From contig JAJOHG010000008.1 in NCBI GenBank assembly GCA_021029095.1, positions 930,001 through 994,000 of the forward strand: DNA of 64,000 nucleotides, in the 5' to 3' direction. Below, in pieces: positions 49,027 to 62,170 of this stretch. The stretch is from Phellopilus nigrolimitatus. Its lineage: Eukaryota; Basidiomycota; Agaricomycetes; Hymenochaetales; Hymenochaetaceae. A program made the translations under genes and the position numbers. The notes under the pieces are model-generated. The model was not told the origin of the DNA and did no database searches. It was given only the letters and a program-made list of their open reading frames with translations. Within the stretch, counting starts at the first letter, position 1; each line of letters starts with the position of its first letter.

Positions 49027-50834
49027 CAGGCAATGGAGCGAAAAGGACTCATTGGAGAAAAATATGAAGGGATATCACGAGTCCAACTAATCACTCCTGG
49101 CAAACACGCTCTCCAGCGACTTTACTCTCAACTTTGTTCATGCTTATTCATCTCTGTTCGGTTTCCATAAATCTAACAATTTACCCTCGATTGGCGTGGA
49201 CTGTGGAATAGTCGAAGAGGCGTTCGCTCGATGATTGAAAATCAGCTACCGTGTGGCACTCGTTATATTTCATCCATCGGCTTGTACTGGTCTATCGTCC
49301 GGCGTTTAAATCGAACAAATGTTGACTGGAACGTTTCTGATAATACTCCGTCAAGAAAAAACAGACAGATACTCTAGATCGCAGCCTTCGTTTTCCATGA
49401 TGCGTCGTCGTCTGTTAGACTCGCAGAGACGCACGTGACTCGGCAGTCCTCCTATCTTGCCTCTTCTTTTATTTAGAGCTCGCGGTTTGCGATCTGCAAA
49501 ACATCGAAGACACAGGATTAAGGACCGGCCTGCCTTCACCCCCGATGAAGACTTGAAGTAGTAATATTCGGAGGCACGGCAGGTCTGGCTTAGTTTGTCC
49601 TTCTCAAGCTCACATTACTCAGATTGTCATTTGTGGCACTGGCTGAAAGGAATGTGTAGGTTCTAACAGAGGACTTAACAGCGTACGTGGAAATAAGATA
49701 AGTAGTACAGTGCTCAGTGCTTAGCTTGCGATGCTACTAATTGCTAGAGAAAGGTTCGGGAGTTACAAGCAGCCCCGTATTTCGCCACTAACGCTATATC
49801 GCTGAATTTCTAGATACACGACATTACAGACATTTTGGAGGACCTTTTACTTGCATCGAAACGAGTCTATCTTGACTTGATTCAAATGTTAAGGTATAAC
49901 TCTACGACGGACTCGCGGAGAGCAAGAGCACCTTCATTGGATTTCTCAAGAGAATGGGTCAATAACAGGAGACATTTGGATCATACTTTTGCTGCTGGCA
50001 TGATATAATGAGTGCTGATCACGCACATTCTTGGGCTCGACACTCTTACAGCTTTTGCATATCATTGGCTACACACGGGTGGCCAACCTAACGAACTCAT
50101 GGGGTCGATTCGCGGTTCCTCAGTTAATCAAGTTATGTCAGAATCTCGAATAGCTCATAGTCCGCGGCCACGGTGTAGAGGTTAGGAATAGACTACCCGG
50201 GTCTGAATATACAGTAACCTCCTATTCCAGGCGCCGGAGTCTATATCTCGTAGCGTAACAAGACAGGTCATTCTCTCGTGACTTATTGGGGTTTCAAGAT
50301 TATATTTTGATATCTTCGTGCGTTTATATGGTATTTGCGGCACCTTCAAACGTACCATTGCATCTGTAACGCTTTCCAGTCCGATTGGTGTAGGACACGT
50401 CCGACATAGTGCTGAAAATGTACCCGGATGCAGGAGGATTTATTTATTTGCTAACACTCCTACGGAGGGCAACCGAGGCGAACTTTACAGTAGTACTTGG
50501 ATAAGAACCAAATATCGATGTAAATGCAAGTATTACTACTATTCACAATATTTTTTCTATAGCCAATTACATATCTCAGTGAGAACTATATAGTAAAGTG
50601 TACAGGACGAACATTCCGAAGCCGAGGCTGTGTTAGCCGGAAAGGAAAGGTGTAGAGTTCTGCGCGCTCGACGCGCCACCACACAGACGCGTTTTGTCTA
50701 CGGCATCGCGGCAATATCATTTGAATGAGCGCAGCCAGCTGCGCAGCCTGTGCCGCAGGCCCCGCAGCTCGCAGACTTATAATAAAGCCAGAGGAAGATG
50801 TGCACGCTTCCCTCCCCAAGACTTGCCTTAGACC
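49027..50834. other. Intergenic region of 1.8 kb, no gene supported
   Basis: No conserved open frame, tRNA or repeat element was recognised. The sequence is of mixed composition. The last 100 bp are a GC-rich leader to the next gene. Confidence 0.5.
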
Positions 50835-52723
50835 ATGATCATCTCTTCGTACGACGAGAAACTGCCTGTCCCAGACACGACAACACATGCTTTCTACGCT
50901 ACGATACCTGAGGTCGAGAACCTCACCAATGAGCTGCACGATAATCTGAATATTGGCGAGGCTCCCCCTGCATATGGCGATTCTGTTTCAAATGCGAATA
51001 CGAATCGGGCGTTCGCATCATCCGATGGAGACGCAAAAGTCAGCTCTCTATCAGACGCTAAATCCACCCTTAAGGATCGCGGCTCCGATGCACGAGAGCG
51101 CCAGAGCTCCTCGACGCCGACAAATCGTCTTGATCCAGCTCCGTCGTCTTTCGCTCGTCCCTCTCCGACTTCCCGAGGTTTGAGCTTTAACTCGACAGGG
51201 AGCTCGGGTCGATCTCCAGCGCGCGAGGCAAGTTTTCCGCCCCTCGTGCTTCATTCAAAGGGCAAGAAACTTGAGGACGGGTTCTTTACTGTTCCTCCGC
51301 CGACAGACGTGCAGCCGCACCCTTTCGCACAGCGTAGTGTCAGGGAGGCTGACTGGACAAAGTACGGTTTACAAAAATTCTCTACAGACAGGACGCAATT
51401 CTAACAATTCCTTCACAGATTCCTTGTCGATCTCCAAGCATGCGCTCGCCTTGCACCCTCAGAAGCCGAGAGCCCTCGCGGCGAAAGGACCACCTTTACA
51501 AGTAAGATACCATGTTGCATATGAAAGAGATACATACCTCTAATTTATATTTTGAGATATGCTATGGCGTACTTTGTCGAATACAGGTGCTGGCAAACAG
51601 CCTGAGCAAGGATCACGCTCCGGTCCAGGCGCCCTCGTTGACTCATGGAACGAGGTACGTATACTGAACGCCCCAGTACTTCCCATGGACATGTAATGAG
51701 GCAAATACTGACCTTTTTTTGCATTGCCGTTAGAACTTCTTCAGCCTGCGCGGCCTAGATGTTGTCCTTGCCAAAGGATCGCGCAGGCTTAACGGAAACA
51801 GGTCCCTCCCGCCTCCTGATTTTGCGCCGACCACCCCGTCCTACGATCTTCCGAGCCCGGGCTATCCATCTCCGCCGGACTCAATGCATCGCATGCCTCC
51901 GATGCCTGCAATGCCTGCAATGCCGTCCATGCCTGCAATGCCGCCCACGCCTTCTATGCCTGCAATTCCTGCAATGCCGCCCATGCCTGCAATGCCGTCC
52001 ATGCCTTCTATGCCTCCGATGCCATCCATGCCTCCGATGCCAGTGATGTCAGATATGCTCCCTCACCATTCCCATCCCCCGCATCGAGGTTTCGAACACG
52101 GAAGACGGCACTTTGGTGCTATGCCAATGCGCGGCGGATGGAACCGCGGACATGACCATCACGGCCCTCACGGCCATCGTGGTTACGAACACGGGAGAGG
52201 GCACTTTGATGCCATGCCAATACGCGGCGGTTGGAACCGCGGACACGGTCATCACAGCCATCATGGAAGCCAGGACAGCAAACATAAGTCGAAGCGCTCT
52301 CGCTCCATGTCGTCAACATCTTCGTCGAGCCTGTCGAGCTCGTCTGACTCGGACGACTCGCATGATCACGAGAAGGCTACGCTTGGCACTTCCTCCGGTC
52401 CAACTCATAACGACAATAGCCCAGGCAACGGCACTCCGAGTTTCGCAACTAGATCCGAACTGAAGGCACACAAACGCCAACTGCGAGCTGCCAGGCGTGC
52501 CAGGCGCGCCGCGCGCCGTGCAGCGCGTGCAGACCGTCGGGACGACAGACGTACGGCGCGTATGGAGTCCAAGCTCGCGAAGAAGATGGCAAAGCTTGAG
52601 GCGAGGATGGCGAGGTCTGGGCGCGCGGAAATGAGTTTCGTAGAGATGAAAGGAATGGCGTCGGCGGTCGGTGGTGAAGAAGATGGGTATTTCAGGCTAA
52701 TCGTCGTCGATCTCGTCGTTTGA
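50835..52723 (+). CDS. Low-complexity protein with Met-Pro and His-rich tandem repeats
   Basis: Four exons (50835-51361, 51419-51501, 51587-51652, 51734-52723) give about 554 residues. The N-terminal half contains a PPAYG motif and a short block READWTKFLVDLQACARLAP that looks conserved. Two central exons are small. The last exon begins NFFSLRGLDVVLAKG. It then holds about 15 units of MP[A/S/P]MP (51890-52045) and two tandem copies of an HGRxHF-AMPxRGGWNRGH unit (52088-52160 and 52178-52262) with many histidines. A Ser-rich stretch follows, then an Arg/Ala-rich basic helix (RRARRAARRAARADRR). I do not recognise a described family beyond similar Agaricomycete hypotheticals. Metal binding by the His region is a guess. 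Confidence 0.7.
51890..52265 (+). repeat. In-frame tandem repeats: MP-rich array and His-rich duplication
   Basis: An ATGCCTNNN-type array of about 155 bp is followed by a duplicated 90-bp unit. Both are inside coding sequence and keep the frame, so they evolve as protein repeats. Confidence 0.8.
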
Positions 52724-53430
52724 AGCGCAAGACTGGTGCTTCTGAGTCCGTTCTAAAGATGCGCCCGGGTTTTTATCGCCCATCCGACATATGCAATTAT
52801 GCAGGCAGAGCCGTTTGGTTCACCGTGCGAGGTCCTATGCATTCTATCGTGATTTTTTGTCCGTCTTGTGCGATTTTTGTTTACGTGCTCATCACGAGCA
52901 GGCTATCTCATTGTGTATGTACCCTGTATCTCTGCTTATCATATAATTGTATCCGCAAAATCCTGCAAACATGCAAACTTCTATACGTCTCACTTGTGCT
53001 ATTTCCTCGAGTAAGTATTTGTGTTTCGCAGTCGAGAATGTTCTCCAGTTGTTGGCCTCATCGACTATCAAGGATACCATTACTCCGCTATCGACTGTAA
53101 ACTATCCAAATTGGACACTGTCCAGCAACATGCATAGGTTTGTTTCTTGCATTGCTGGGGACAGGACTTACATTGATGACATAAGGGTGCAAGTGCCCTT
53201 CGGGTCCGTCGGGTTACGAAGGAGATCGACGTTTTTGCCACCCTCAAAGCCGAAGATACACGTCACAGATGACACTCGTTCTTCTAAATCTTATAATCAA
53301 TATTATAAAGGCTTGCTCGCTCAGCGAGTGCTAAGTGATTAATCATCGAAAAACCAACCCACATATATACTGGCTTGATTGGAGGGCGGAAGGTAACTCC
53401 CTCCAATCTTTCTCTTAGCTAACCAACATC
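52724..53430. other. Intergenic region, AKR promoter
   Basis: Open frames here start from non-ATG codons and show no motif. An ATATATA stretch about 70 bp before the AKR ATG may serve as its TATA element. Confidence 0.45.
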
Positions 53431-54904
53431 ATGTCCCTTTCTTCAAAGACGCGTACGATCGGTGGAACTAAGGTATTCTGCCTTGGCTATGGAACCATGG
53501 GCCTCAGCGCATTCTACTCAAAAGCCACCCCTTTGACCGACGAGGAACGCTTCAAGGCAAGTCCGATCACTCGTCAGGCCATTCTGTGCTCTCGACAAGC
53601 TGTTATTGAACCTGTCTACCACGCTCTAGGTCCTCGATGCTGTATACGAGTCCGGGTGCAACTATTGGGATAGCGCCAACATCTACGGTGACAGTGAGGA
53701 GCTGCTCGCGAAATGGTACGGCATTTCCTCGTCCAAATCTTGATAATGCATTTCTTAAACTAGTACATCCTTGTAGGTTCAAGCGCACGGGAAAGCGTTC
53801 CGATATCTTCCTCGCCAGCAAATTTGGTTTCGTCACTGGACCGGATGGACTTGGTGTCAACGGAAGTGCGGCGTATGCCAAGGAGGCAGTAGAATCATCG
53901 CTGAAGACGCTCGGCGTTGACTTTATCGACTTGTATTATCTTCATCGGTCTGAACCTGTTTCTCTTTAGTATTCGAGGTGCATATAATGACTGTATTTCT
54001 AGCCCCGATCCGAAGACACCGATTGAGATCACTATCCATGCTCTCGCTGAGTTTGTTAAGTAAGGCCTTTCACTGTGGCTACTTCGCAATTTCAGTTTAC
54101 TCATCCTCGTTTATTTTTCACCTACAAGAGCAGGGAAGATTCGCCACATCGGTTTATCTGAATGCTCCGCTTCGACGTTGCAGCGCGCTCATGCAGTCCA
54201 CCCCATTGCGGCCGTCCAAGTCGAGTACTCGCCGTTCACTTTGGACATCGAGTTTCCTGAAATAAATGTAATGAAAACCGCCCGTGAGTTGGGTATAACC
54301 ATTGTCGCATACTCGCCGCTTGGGCGAGGACTATTGACTGGCCAATATGTGAGCCTTGTTTCTCTTTGCGTTGGACGTTTCCAAGAGTACAAATTGAACA
54401 TCGAATTCCGATAGAAATCTCCCGAAGACTTTGAGGAAGGCGATTTCAGGCGTATGATTCCTCGGTATACCTCTGCAGCCGCTCAGTTATACTTGTACTT
54501 TTCTGATATATCTTGTGCGACTTAGTTACTCTAAGGAGAACTTCCCGAACATACTTGCGTTGGTGGGCGAGCTTCAGAAGATCGGCGACAAGCATGGCGC
54601 GACTAGCGGACAAGTTGCCCTGGCCTGGCTCCTTGCGCAAGGCAAGGACGTAATTCCCATTCCGGGTACGACTAGGACCAAGGCAAGTTTAATATCTGGA
54701 AAACCTTGGAATGCGCACGACACTGACTTTTGCGGCTAGTATTTGAAAGAGAACTTGGGTGGTGCTGATCTCAAGCTAACTGAAGGGGAGGTCGCCGAGG
54801 TGCGACACATCGCCGAGAATGCGGAGGCCTCCAAGAATGGAATCCGCTACCCGGAAGGAATGCAGGAACAGCTCTTTGCTGACACACCGGCGCTGAATTC
54901 TTGA
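53431..54904 (+). CDS. Aldo-keto reductase (AKR13/YakC-like)
   Basis: The ATG at 53431 opens a gene of about seven exons and about 345 residues ending at the TGA at 54902. The AKR barrel is seen in order: [32 protein letters not shown] with the catalytic Asp and Tyr; FLASKFGFV with the Lys; [14 protein letters not shown] with the His; then [41 protein letters not shown] and the NADPH-binding end [10 protein letters not shown]. It reduces aldehydes or ketones with NADPH in the cytosol; the true substrate is unknown. The 3' exons are closely related to the truncated copy at 18.4-18.7 kb. Confidence 0.92.
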
Positions 54905-55348
54905 TTGACTGCCAGGGGTAGCGATGTTGTTGAAAGTTTTCTGAAGACCGCCGACTTGTAAAATAATTGACAGGTTCAAATAAATGTAAAGATGACGGTA
55001 TAAATGATCGTCACAAAGATAGATCTGTATTGATAATAGTATTGTGGCTTGATTGAATTCCCAATTTCCAATGCCGAGTGGCGATGCGGCGATCATTGAT
55101 AAAGCATTCGTAGATCCTGCGGCCATTGACTTAGGCGACGCAAAACTTCACACATTTCCATGAGTTCAGCTTCCGGCCTCGCGCAAACCTCACTCACACC
55201 GGGCAACGACGACTACGGCTGGTTCGAGTTCTTTCCGCAGCACTTGTGAGAATCGCAGCTCGAGGATGCTCTATTTGGCGTGGTTGCTTAGGGAGACGGT
55301 ACTAAGCACTGTATCGGCCAACCGTTGGCAGTCAGCCACTTGCGTGAC
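54905..55348. other. Intergenic region between AKR and DUF4336 genes
   Basis: No coding sequence is recognised; it ends in the DUF4336 promoter. Confidence 0.5.
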
Positions 55349-55355
55349 TATAAAA
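55349..55355 (+). promoter_or_regulatory. TATA box of the DUF4336 gene
   Basis: TATAAAA lies 89-95 bp upstream of the ATG at 55444, a plausible core promoter. Confidence 0.45.
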
Positions 55356-55443
55356 GCTGTCGTTCTGAACTTTCTTCTGCTCTTGACTACTTCTCAGGCG
55401 TGAACTGTCGTTCCTTTATCGTCCGAAGAACTCAGACGGGAAA

Positions 55444-56443
55444 ATGACGAAGAACAATAACAATGTTGATGCGGAACTCGTCGTCCGCGAAGTGACCGAC
55501 GGCGTCTGGACGTTCTCCAAGTGCGCATCTCTCTTTAATTCTATCTGGAAGGACTAGTACTTATTTTTTATTTACTCAGACCGTTTGCTCGCGGTGGTCT
55601 GATTCCTTTCGGTGGGCGCTCGACGGCCATCCAGCTCGAGTCGGGAGGCGTCTGGGTTCTCGCGAGCACACCGCTTACGCCTCGGACGCGCGAGAAGCTC
55701 TCGGAACTGGGTGATGTAGCTTTTATTGTATCCCCAGATGCGGTCCATGACTTATATTTGGGTGCGTATTCATTTATTGGCTGCTACTAAAAGCACTTCA
55801 TCTTAATAACATCGCTAGCCGAATTTCAGGAGGCCTACCCAGCTGCAAAGCTCATCGGGGTTGAGGCGCTCCTCAGGAAAGAGAACCTGAAAGGTCTAAC
55901 TTTCGGCGGAGGTGCGTATTCCTGTACATGTACAGTGCCTTTCTCGTCTTCCACCGAATACTGGAACTTTACGCCGCAGTCTACGGCCGGGACCCCGCGG
56001 ACGCGGCTTTCGGCTTCGAGCACGAGATCGCCGCGTGCTACTTCTCGGGGTTCAAGAACAAGGACGTCGCGTTCCTGCACGCGCGCTCGCGCACGCTTGT
56101 CGAGGCGGACCTGCTCTTCAACCTGCCTGCGCACGAGCAGTATGGCGGGCACGCACCGTGGTTCCCGTTCGCTGCGGCGCTGAGCCCGTACACGGCGCTG
56201 CACCGGCGCATCGTGTGGGCGCTGGGCGAGGACAAGGACGCCATGCGGCGCGGCGCGCGCACGGTTGCCGGGTGGGATTTTGACCGTGTCATTCCGTGTC
56301 ATGGAGTGCGTACACGCTTTGCTGTATCCTTCGAGAAAAGAAGACGTATATCTGACTTCCTTCGCTCTCGGATTGGACAGGACACGATAGAAACGGGCGG
56401 CAAGCGCGCTTGGGAGGCGGCGTACAAGTTATATCTTCAGTAA
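55444..56443 (+). CDS. DUF4336-domain protein (metallo-hydrolase-like fold)
   Basis: Five exons give about 265 residues. Conserved blocks are ELVVREVTDGVWTFSKPFAR, IPFGGRSTAIQLESGGVWVL, STPLTPRTREKL, FIVSPDAVHDLYLAEFQEAY, FLHARSRTLVEADLLFNLPA and DFDRVIPCHGDTIE. The spacing recalls beta-lactamase-like hydrolases: the H in DAVHDLYL, the D in EADLLF and the H in PCHGD stand where metal ligands would be. The HxHxDH core of true metallo-beta-lactamases is not present. The biochemical function is not known. Introns follow SK, LYL-G, FGG-G and CHG. Confidence 0.85.
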
Positions 56444-57283
56444 ACAAGTGCCTTTTCTTCCCTTCATGTTCAGTTCTCGGGACACTGAAATATAACTGAT
56501 TCCGTACTAGCCTGGCTCATTCCAGGACCGTGTTTGAAGCTGTATTTAATTCTAAATCTGCAGAGTACGCTAAGTCACTGCTCTTGAGCGAGCCCTTGAT
56601 GCTCCTGCAGCCGATTTTAGATTCCATTGTTCCCTTTGGCCCGCAATTTCAATTATAATCTCTATTCTTGCACTGTGCATGTTGAACTTCAAGCGATATT
56701 TGTCAGCTTCAATCGCAGCATTCTGCCTCAACTCTCCCATCAGTATTTCTTCAACAGAGAAAAAAAAAAAGACGAGCATACGTGCCTTTTAATTTTAAGA
56801 TGATATGCAATTTCTGGGAAAATTTGCTACTGTCATCTGTAAAATTAGAGTAACTGCGGTCAGTTCTGTGGCATTTCATCGATGCTACAGAATTGCCGCG
56901 CGACATTAGTTTAATGAAACGGCAAAAATTACATCCGTGGGGAATGGCACGGCAAGGCGCAGAGTTGTTACAAGCCCTTCAGCGAAGGGACGGTGCAAAG
57001 TGATTTCATGTACGTTACAACTTGCAGCTGTCATAGATGACCGTGCGAAATGGAGAGAAATCTGTCTAAAACGGTGATAGCAGATAGTCCATATTGTAAA
57101 AATTTCCGTACGATAACAAGTCATCGTATGCGCATCGGCGATGGACTAGATTGGTATTGAATACATTTTTGCGCGCGAGTTGGATCGGCTCGTTCAAGAT
57201 GATGCATCAGATTCGTACACGTACACCCCCGCGCCCTGGAGTTTGTTGGAAACTCGAAAGCTTTTTAGCGACAGACAATTAGA
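56444..57283. other. Convergent intergenic region, no gene seen
   Basis: 840 bp between the DUF4336 stop and the aspartokinase stop. It contains an A run of about 12 at 56760 and is otherwise AT-rich without motifs. Confidence 0.5.
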
Positions 57284-59500
57284 TCAAAACAGCCACGGGC
57301 CCACTGTGAAGTAAAGCTACTTAGCGCAAGCTGGTACAGGATGACGAAAAGGGATGCTTACTTCTGCCCATGGCGCCCTCAGGTTTGATCTGCAAGCAGC
57401 TCTGGTGAATGAGATTGAGCGCCTTTACGGCATCGCGGCCGTCAATAACACATGATATGTTAATTTCGGATGCGCCCTGGCTGATCATCTCAATATTCAC
57501 GTCACCCTCCGCCAGCGTCGTGAACATGCGTCCCGCGATACCGACGAGGTTCTGCATCTGCTTTCCAACTAATGAAAGGATGGCCATGTCCGGATGGACC
57601 GTGACCTTTGTGCAGAGGCATATCAGACTACCAATTCACTATACGTAGTATATTAGATAAAAATAAGCGACGAACCTTTCCACTTTTCTCGAGTTCCCTT
57701 ATGAGCCGGTCCAGCATGCGCTTGCCCAGCGCATCCTCGATTGCCATACTCACGTGCACCTCGCTCGTACTGATCAAATCGACGACCACACCAAAGCGAT
57801 CCAGAGTACCGAATATACGCGCAAAGAACCCATGCGAGACGCTCTTCCTGTTTGAATGTATGTTTAGCACAGCAATCCGCTCTTTGATCGTCACCGCCGT
57901 TGGCAGCTTCCTGCGTCTCGCCAGGGGATCCTCAAGTAGATCAGGAGTGTTAGTGCCTAGCAAAAGTTGCGCAGCATCAACGTCGGGATCTGGATGAATG
58001 ACCGATCCACCTCCAGACGGGTTCTCCACGTTCTTGATGCGGATTGGGATCTGCCGGCGGATAACCTGCTCCATTGTGAACGGATGAACGACCTCGCTGC
58101 CGTAATACGTGAGCTCCGCAGCCTCGTCCGGAGAAATGACCGGTATCAGGCGTGCAGTAGGCACCTTGCGCGGGTCCGCCGTGAAAATCCCGTCAACCTC
58201 CTTCCAGATTTGCAACTCGGACGCCTGCAGCCCAACGGCTGCGAGCGCAGCGAGCAGGTCCGTGTACCCGCGTCCTATTTGGCGCAGTAACGAACCCGGC
58301 ACGGGCCCGAAGAAGCCCGTTACGACAGGCACGCGGTTCCCGCATTGTTGCAGACGCTCGCCGACAGCCTGCGCAACGCGGTCGTAGAACGACTGGTCGA
58401 GCGTGCCTTGCGGGCCGGACTGCTCGCCGTCCGGGTCATCGGCACTCAGCGAAGGTACGACGTTCTCGAGCGAGACGAATTCGGCGTCGATACCACGGTC
58501 ACGTAAGACGGCAGCAACAACCTTGCACGAAAGGCGCTCACCGACGCCAACGATGTTGTCTCGCGACCGGGGCGATATCTCGTCGATAATCTTTTTTGTA
58601 TTGGTTAGATTATATTTTAAAGTCACGAGAGTACGAGAAACGACAGAAGAGAGCGCAACAAAAAAAGGAAGAACAGTTTACCTGAGCAGCAAACAGGAAG
58701 CTCCTTAGTCCGTCGCAGTCGCGTTCAATTTCCGCCTCTAACTCCTTTAAAAGCTCAGGGTTGCGGACCGATGCGCGTGCCGCCGTGAGATGGTCCAACC
58801 GGAGCATGTCGACCGTCGCCTGGAACGGTTGCGTTGCGAAACCCGACGTCGTGCCGTTCGGACTCTGCGGCTGCACCAGGCTCGTCATTCCGAGCGTCGA
58901 AAAAGGCGAAGGCGATTCTGATCGTGGCGAGCTGGGGCTGCGAGAACTCGATACTGCGTCCGATGCATTCGCCCCGACTACTACGTTACTCGTACTTTCT
59001 TTGCGCGACCAGAAGCCCTTGCTGTGTGCGACTCCGGCCGTGGTGGCTATCAATTGCGGAGTACATGTCCCGGGACTCGCGATCCCGGGAGAAGTCGACG
59101 GCGCATTACGTTGGAGGGCCTCTGCGGCAGCGCGAAGTAGAAGGTTGGTCGTGCCCAGCGCTTTTGTGGAGCCTGAACGCGCAGAGCATACGATGGCAAT
59201 CTTATGTCGCTCAAGATATGCTCTGGCCGTTTCAGAAAGAGTGATGAATGGGTGTTTCGCTGCGCCTTCACGGAATTATGGCTAGACTCACGGAACAATC
59301 TCCTCTGCAATTTTGGCTGCAAACTTCCCTACACTCGTTCCACCGTATTTTTGCACGATCCATGTCGCAGCGGGGTCGGCGCTGTTCTGGTACAAGTTTG
59401 GAGGCGTTGGCGGGCTCGGCGATGACATGGTCGAAGACGACGCATCGGACAGATGTGGTGATGTCTGTCTCGAACCTGGTCCGGATGAAGATATCGACAT
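57284..59500 (-). CDS. HOM3: Aspartokinase (HOM3)
   Basis: Five exons (59292-59500, 58682-59222, 57676-58590, 57362-57605, 57284-57303) give 642 residues. The start is the ATG at 59500 (MSISSSGPG); the upstream TTG frame has no ATG. The kinase core has WIVQKYGGTSVGKFA, IAIVCSARSGSTKALGTTN, ERLSCKVVAAVL, PVVTGFFGPVPG, GRGYTDLLAALAAVGL, WKEVDGIFTADPR and ELTYYGSEVVHPFTM. Two ACT domains follow (VLNIHSNRKSVSHGFFARIF; AILSLVGKQMQNLVGIAGR). A 20-bp last exon ends the protein in GPWLF. It phosphorylates aspartate, the first step toward threonine and methionine, and is feedback-controlled through the ACT domains. A disordered Ser/Thr-rich insert of about 80 residues separates the first two core blocks. 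Confidence 0.95.
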
Positions 59501-62170
59501 GGCCAAACTCCAATCTTTGTTCGTGGCTGCCAGGGACGCCACAGGTTCGAGTAGCAAATTTATGGAAGTCTGTTAGCCCAACAAAAACTGGCGTCGGCCA
59601 CTCAAGTTTTGCGGCCCCAAGAACGAAGTCTATAGCACTTTTAAAGCACACCAGCTTCACAGAAAGCTTCGCACGTAGCCAGCCTCCTCCCGGTCCTGAG
59701 GTCAGAGAATCTGAAAAAAAGGTTGCACGAAAACAGTTCGAGCTGCATGCTGGCTGGAAGTCGCTGAAGATGACTCGCTTCTCCGATTAAGTCCGGCCCA
59801 TGCTTACGCAGGCCGGTCTACCGGCAAAAGAAAAGAAAAGAAAGTAAGAAATCACAAAACGGTACTGTTGATTCTCGACGCTCTCTGGCTCTGAGCAAAT
59901 TCTGCTTCGCAAGTTTTCGAGCGTTGAGATTTTCATATGATGGGGTTCATGGGCCGCGACGCGCGCAACACGGGTACCTCTTTTGTCCTCAAACCACCAT
60001 CATGACGAGGGTGGCACACACTTCTACACGTTTTTGTCTTTCTTTCTGTTCCGGTTCTCTTCCGCATCTCTGACTGACTCATTCGCGGAACCCATGAGGA
60101 AAGAGAGGGTCTCGCGACCGACCGGCTGTTATGCAAGTACTCGTCTTCTGCGGCTGCCATGCATTCGCACAGTGACCCGGCCAGCCCATCAACTGAATTC
60201 AAACATACGGACAGCTTCGCTGCTATCTTACCAGGAATAGGATGAATGCCCCTGTGACGTGCGGGAAAAACGGAGCAGCGCACAGTCGGGTTTCATTAAT
60301 TTGATAGTTATGATATTGATTCGTAGGCCGTGTTCAAGCCGTTCCAGCTTTCATCAGCATGACACAAGTTTATCAGGAAAAATTCATAAATGTCAGGCCT
60401 CGATGAACTAAATAGGAACCATCCAACGTCCGGAAGTCACTCGAGGCTCAGGCACTATTATCCTTGAAAGCCAAACACTAGTACTGCCGCAGCTCAATCA
60501 GCCACCTATTGACCGGGTCCCTGTAGACAGCTTCTGTCCTTCGGAACGTCCATGCTACCCGTTTTCCTGCTCCCAGTCCCTTTTGCTTTGCTGAAGCCGT
60601 CCAATCATCCCGCACCCTTTTGTTTACGAATTCTTTACGGTCTGCCGGCTTCTTGGAGTCGTATGGCCATCCTCTGATCCGCGCGTCGCAATGCAAGCGG
60701 AGTTCACCTTGGACCAGTAGGCTACGCTTTTCATATCAGGTGTGATGACGAGATGCTCGTTCCCGTTGGTGAATGTCCAAGCGCTGGGATTTTATAGAAT
60801 CCTTTTGGCAGTGGTCAAACAAGAAGTAGCTTATCTCAACTCGATCAAGATCGTGCCTAGGGGATAGTAGGGTACGAGATTTCCTCAATTGCATTTGTAC
60901 ACATCGATCAATCCACAGGTGCTATCCCCCGCGCGCCTCGCTTGGACTAAGATTGAGCCATCATCTTCTATATTCCTCTGCCACTCAATTGGACTCCACC
61001 ACCATCAGCAGTATCCTAGGACGCAGAAAACCCCTATCAGTGGGATTACCGGGGATATTTATGAACAAGGCCTATTGCAGAGGATGTGGGACATAAATAT
61101 ACGGCATGCTGGTATGACTTGACATTACACGTATAGCATGCTTTTCCGGAGCAGATTATAAGGATCAGGTATAAAATGGGCTGAGTCTCGAGCACCTTGG
61201 AAGTTCCCAGAAGTGCAGACAAGCGTGCAGACAAGCGATGAAGGACGGCAAATTTAGGCTGCTTACTATGCTTGAAAGGCGTAAAACAAGATTGACGCTA
61301 CGAAGGCGCGCGTCTTTATCGAATCCGACGTATAGGCCGATGTCCGGCCTTTCGAAAGCCTTCGGTGCCTGGGCGATGCCTGCAGGCTCTACATGCTGTG
61401 CTGAAGTTGGTTCTGAGGCGTTTGAATAGGAAACCGTATGCAAAGACGGTCTAACCATGAGGTGGTCATCAGGCACAAGTACCTGGTGCATCTGCCTCGC
61501 CTTCCTTCTTCTCAGGTTCAGGTAAGCAGCCTATAAGCAAATCTCCGGGACCTCAGATTAGTTGATGGCGTATCATTGTGACTTCGGCATCTCTACTTAG
61601 CTGCTGTACCTGACTTCCAGAAACGTTGTCTCATATATTGTCATTTTCCTCGAATTAAAAGGAGTGAAACTGCAGAACGGTGCTATATTCTTCGTACTAA
61701 ATAAACATCTGAGCGGCGCGCGTAAAGTCCCAGAGATGCTGCGGAGATGAGAAAATAGAGAGTAAGGGAAAGCCTAATTGGATACCGACAAGATTGATTT
61801 GCAGGAGAGTGAGAAAAGGTAAGGCCGATAAACGCAATACGGAAAGTCAGAGCGCCAGCCCCTTCCGCGGACCTCTTCAATCTCCCCCATCTTAATCTCC
61901 TGAACCGTCACGACCCTGTCCTGCCATCATCACCCATAAGACCCGCGCATTGAAACCGCGTCCGCAAACGCTTCCAAGAACTCCCAGAACTGGCTCTGAC
62001 TGCTACCGAAAGTGGCGGACCACGGTAACTACGCTGGCAAGGAGGGCCTCGGGAACTGGAAGGAGGGTGCGAGTTCCAGCTCTAGCGCCAGCACGAGCTC
62101 GAGCGGATTTGCCAACCTGTTCTTCAATATACCCTCCCGGACTGTGAATGACGACCCGCTGTCGCTCATC
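59501..62170. other. 2.7-kb region without a supported gene
   Basis: It lies between aspartokinase and G-alpha starts. A minus-strand open stretch at 60478-60735 reads like protein (GWPYDSKKPADRKEFVNKRV, KRVAWTFRRTEAVYRDPVNR) but has no ATG, because its track start is TTG, and matches no family I know. It may be a gene fragment. An AAAAG repeat lies at 59824-59840. The rest is featureless. Confidence 0.45.

Noticed and set aside
52947..53342. Plus-strand open frame of 131 codons
   Set aside because: Low-information composition, no conserved block, and it lies in the AKR promoter region.
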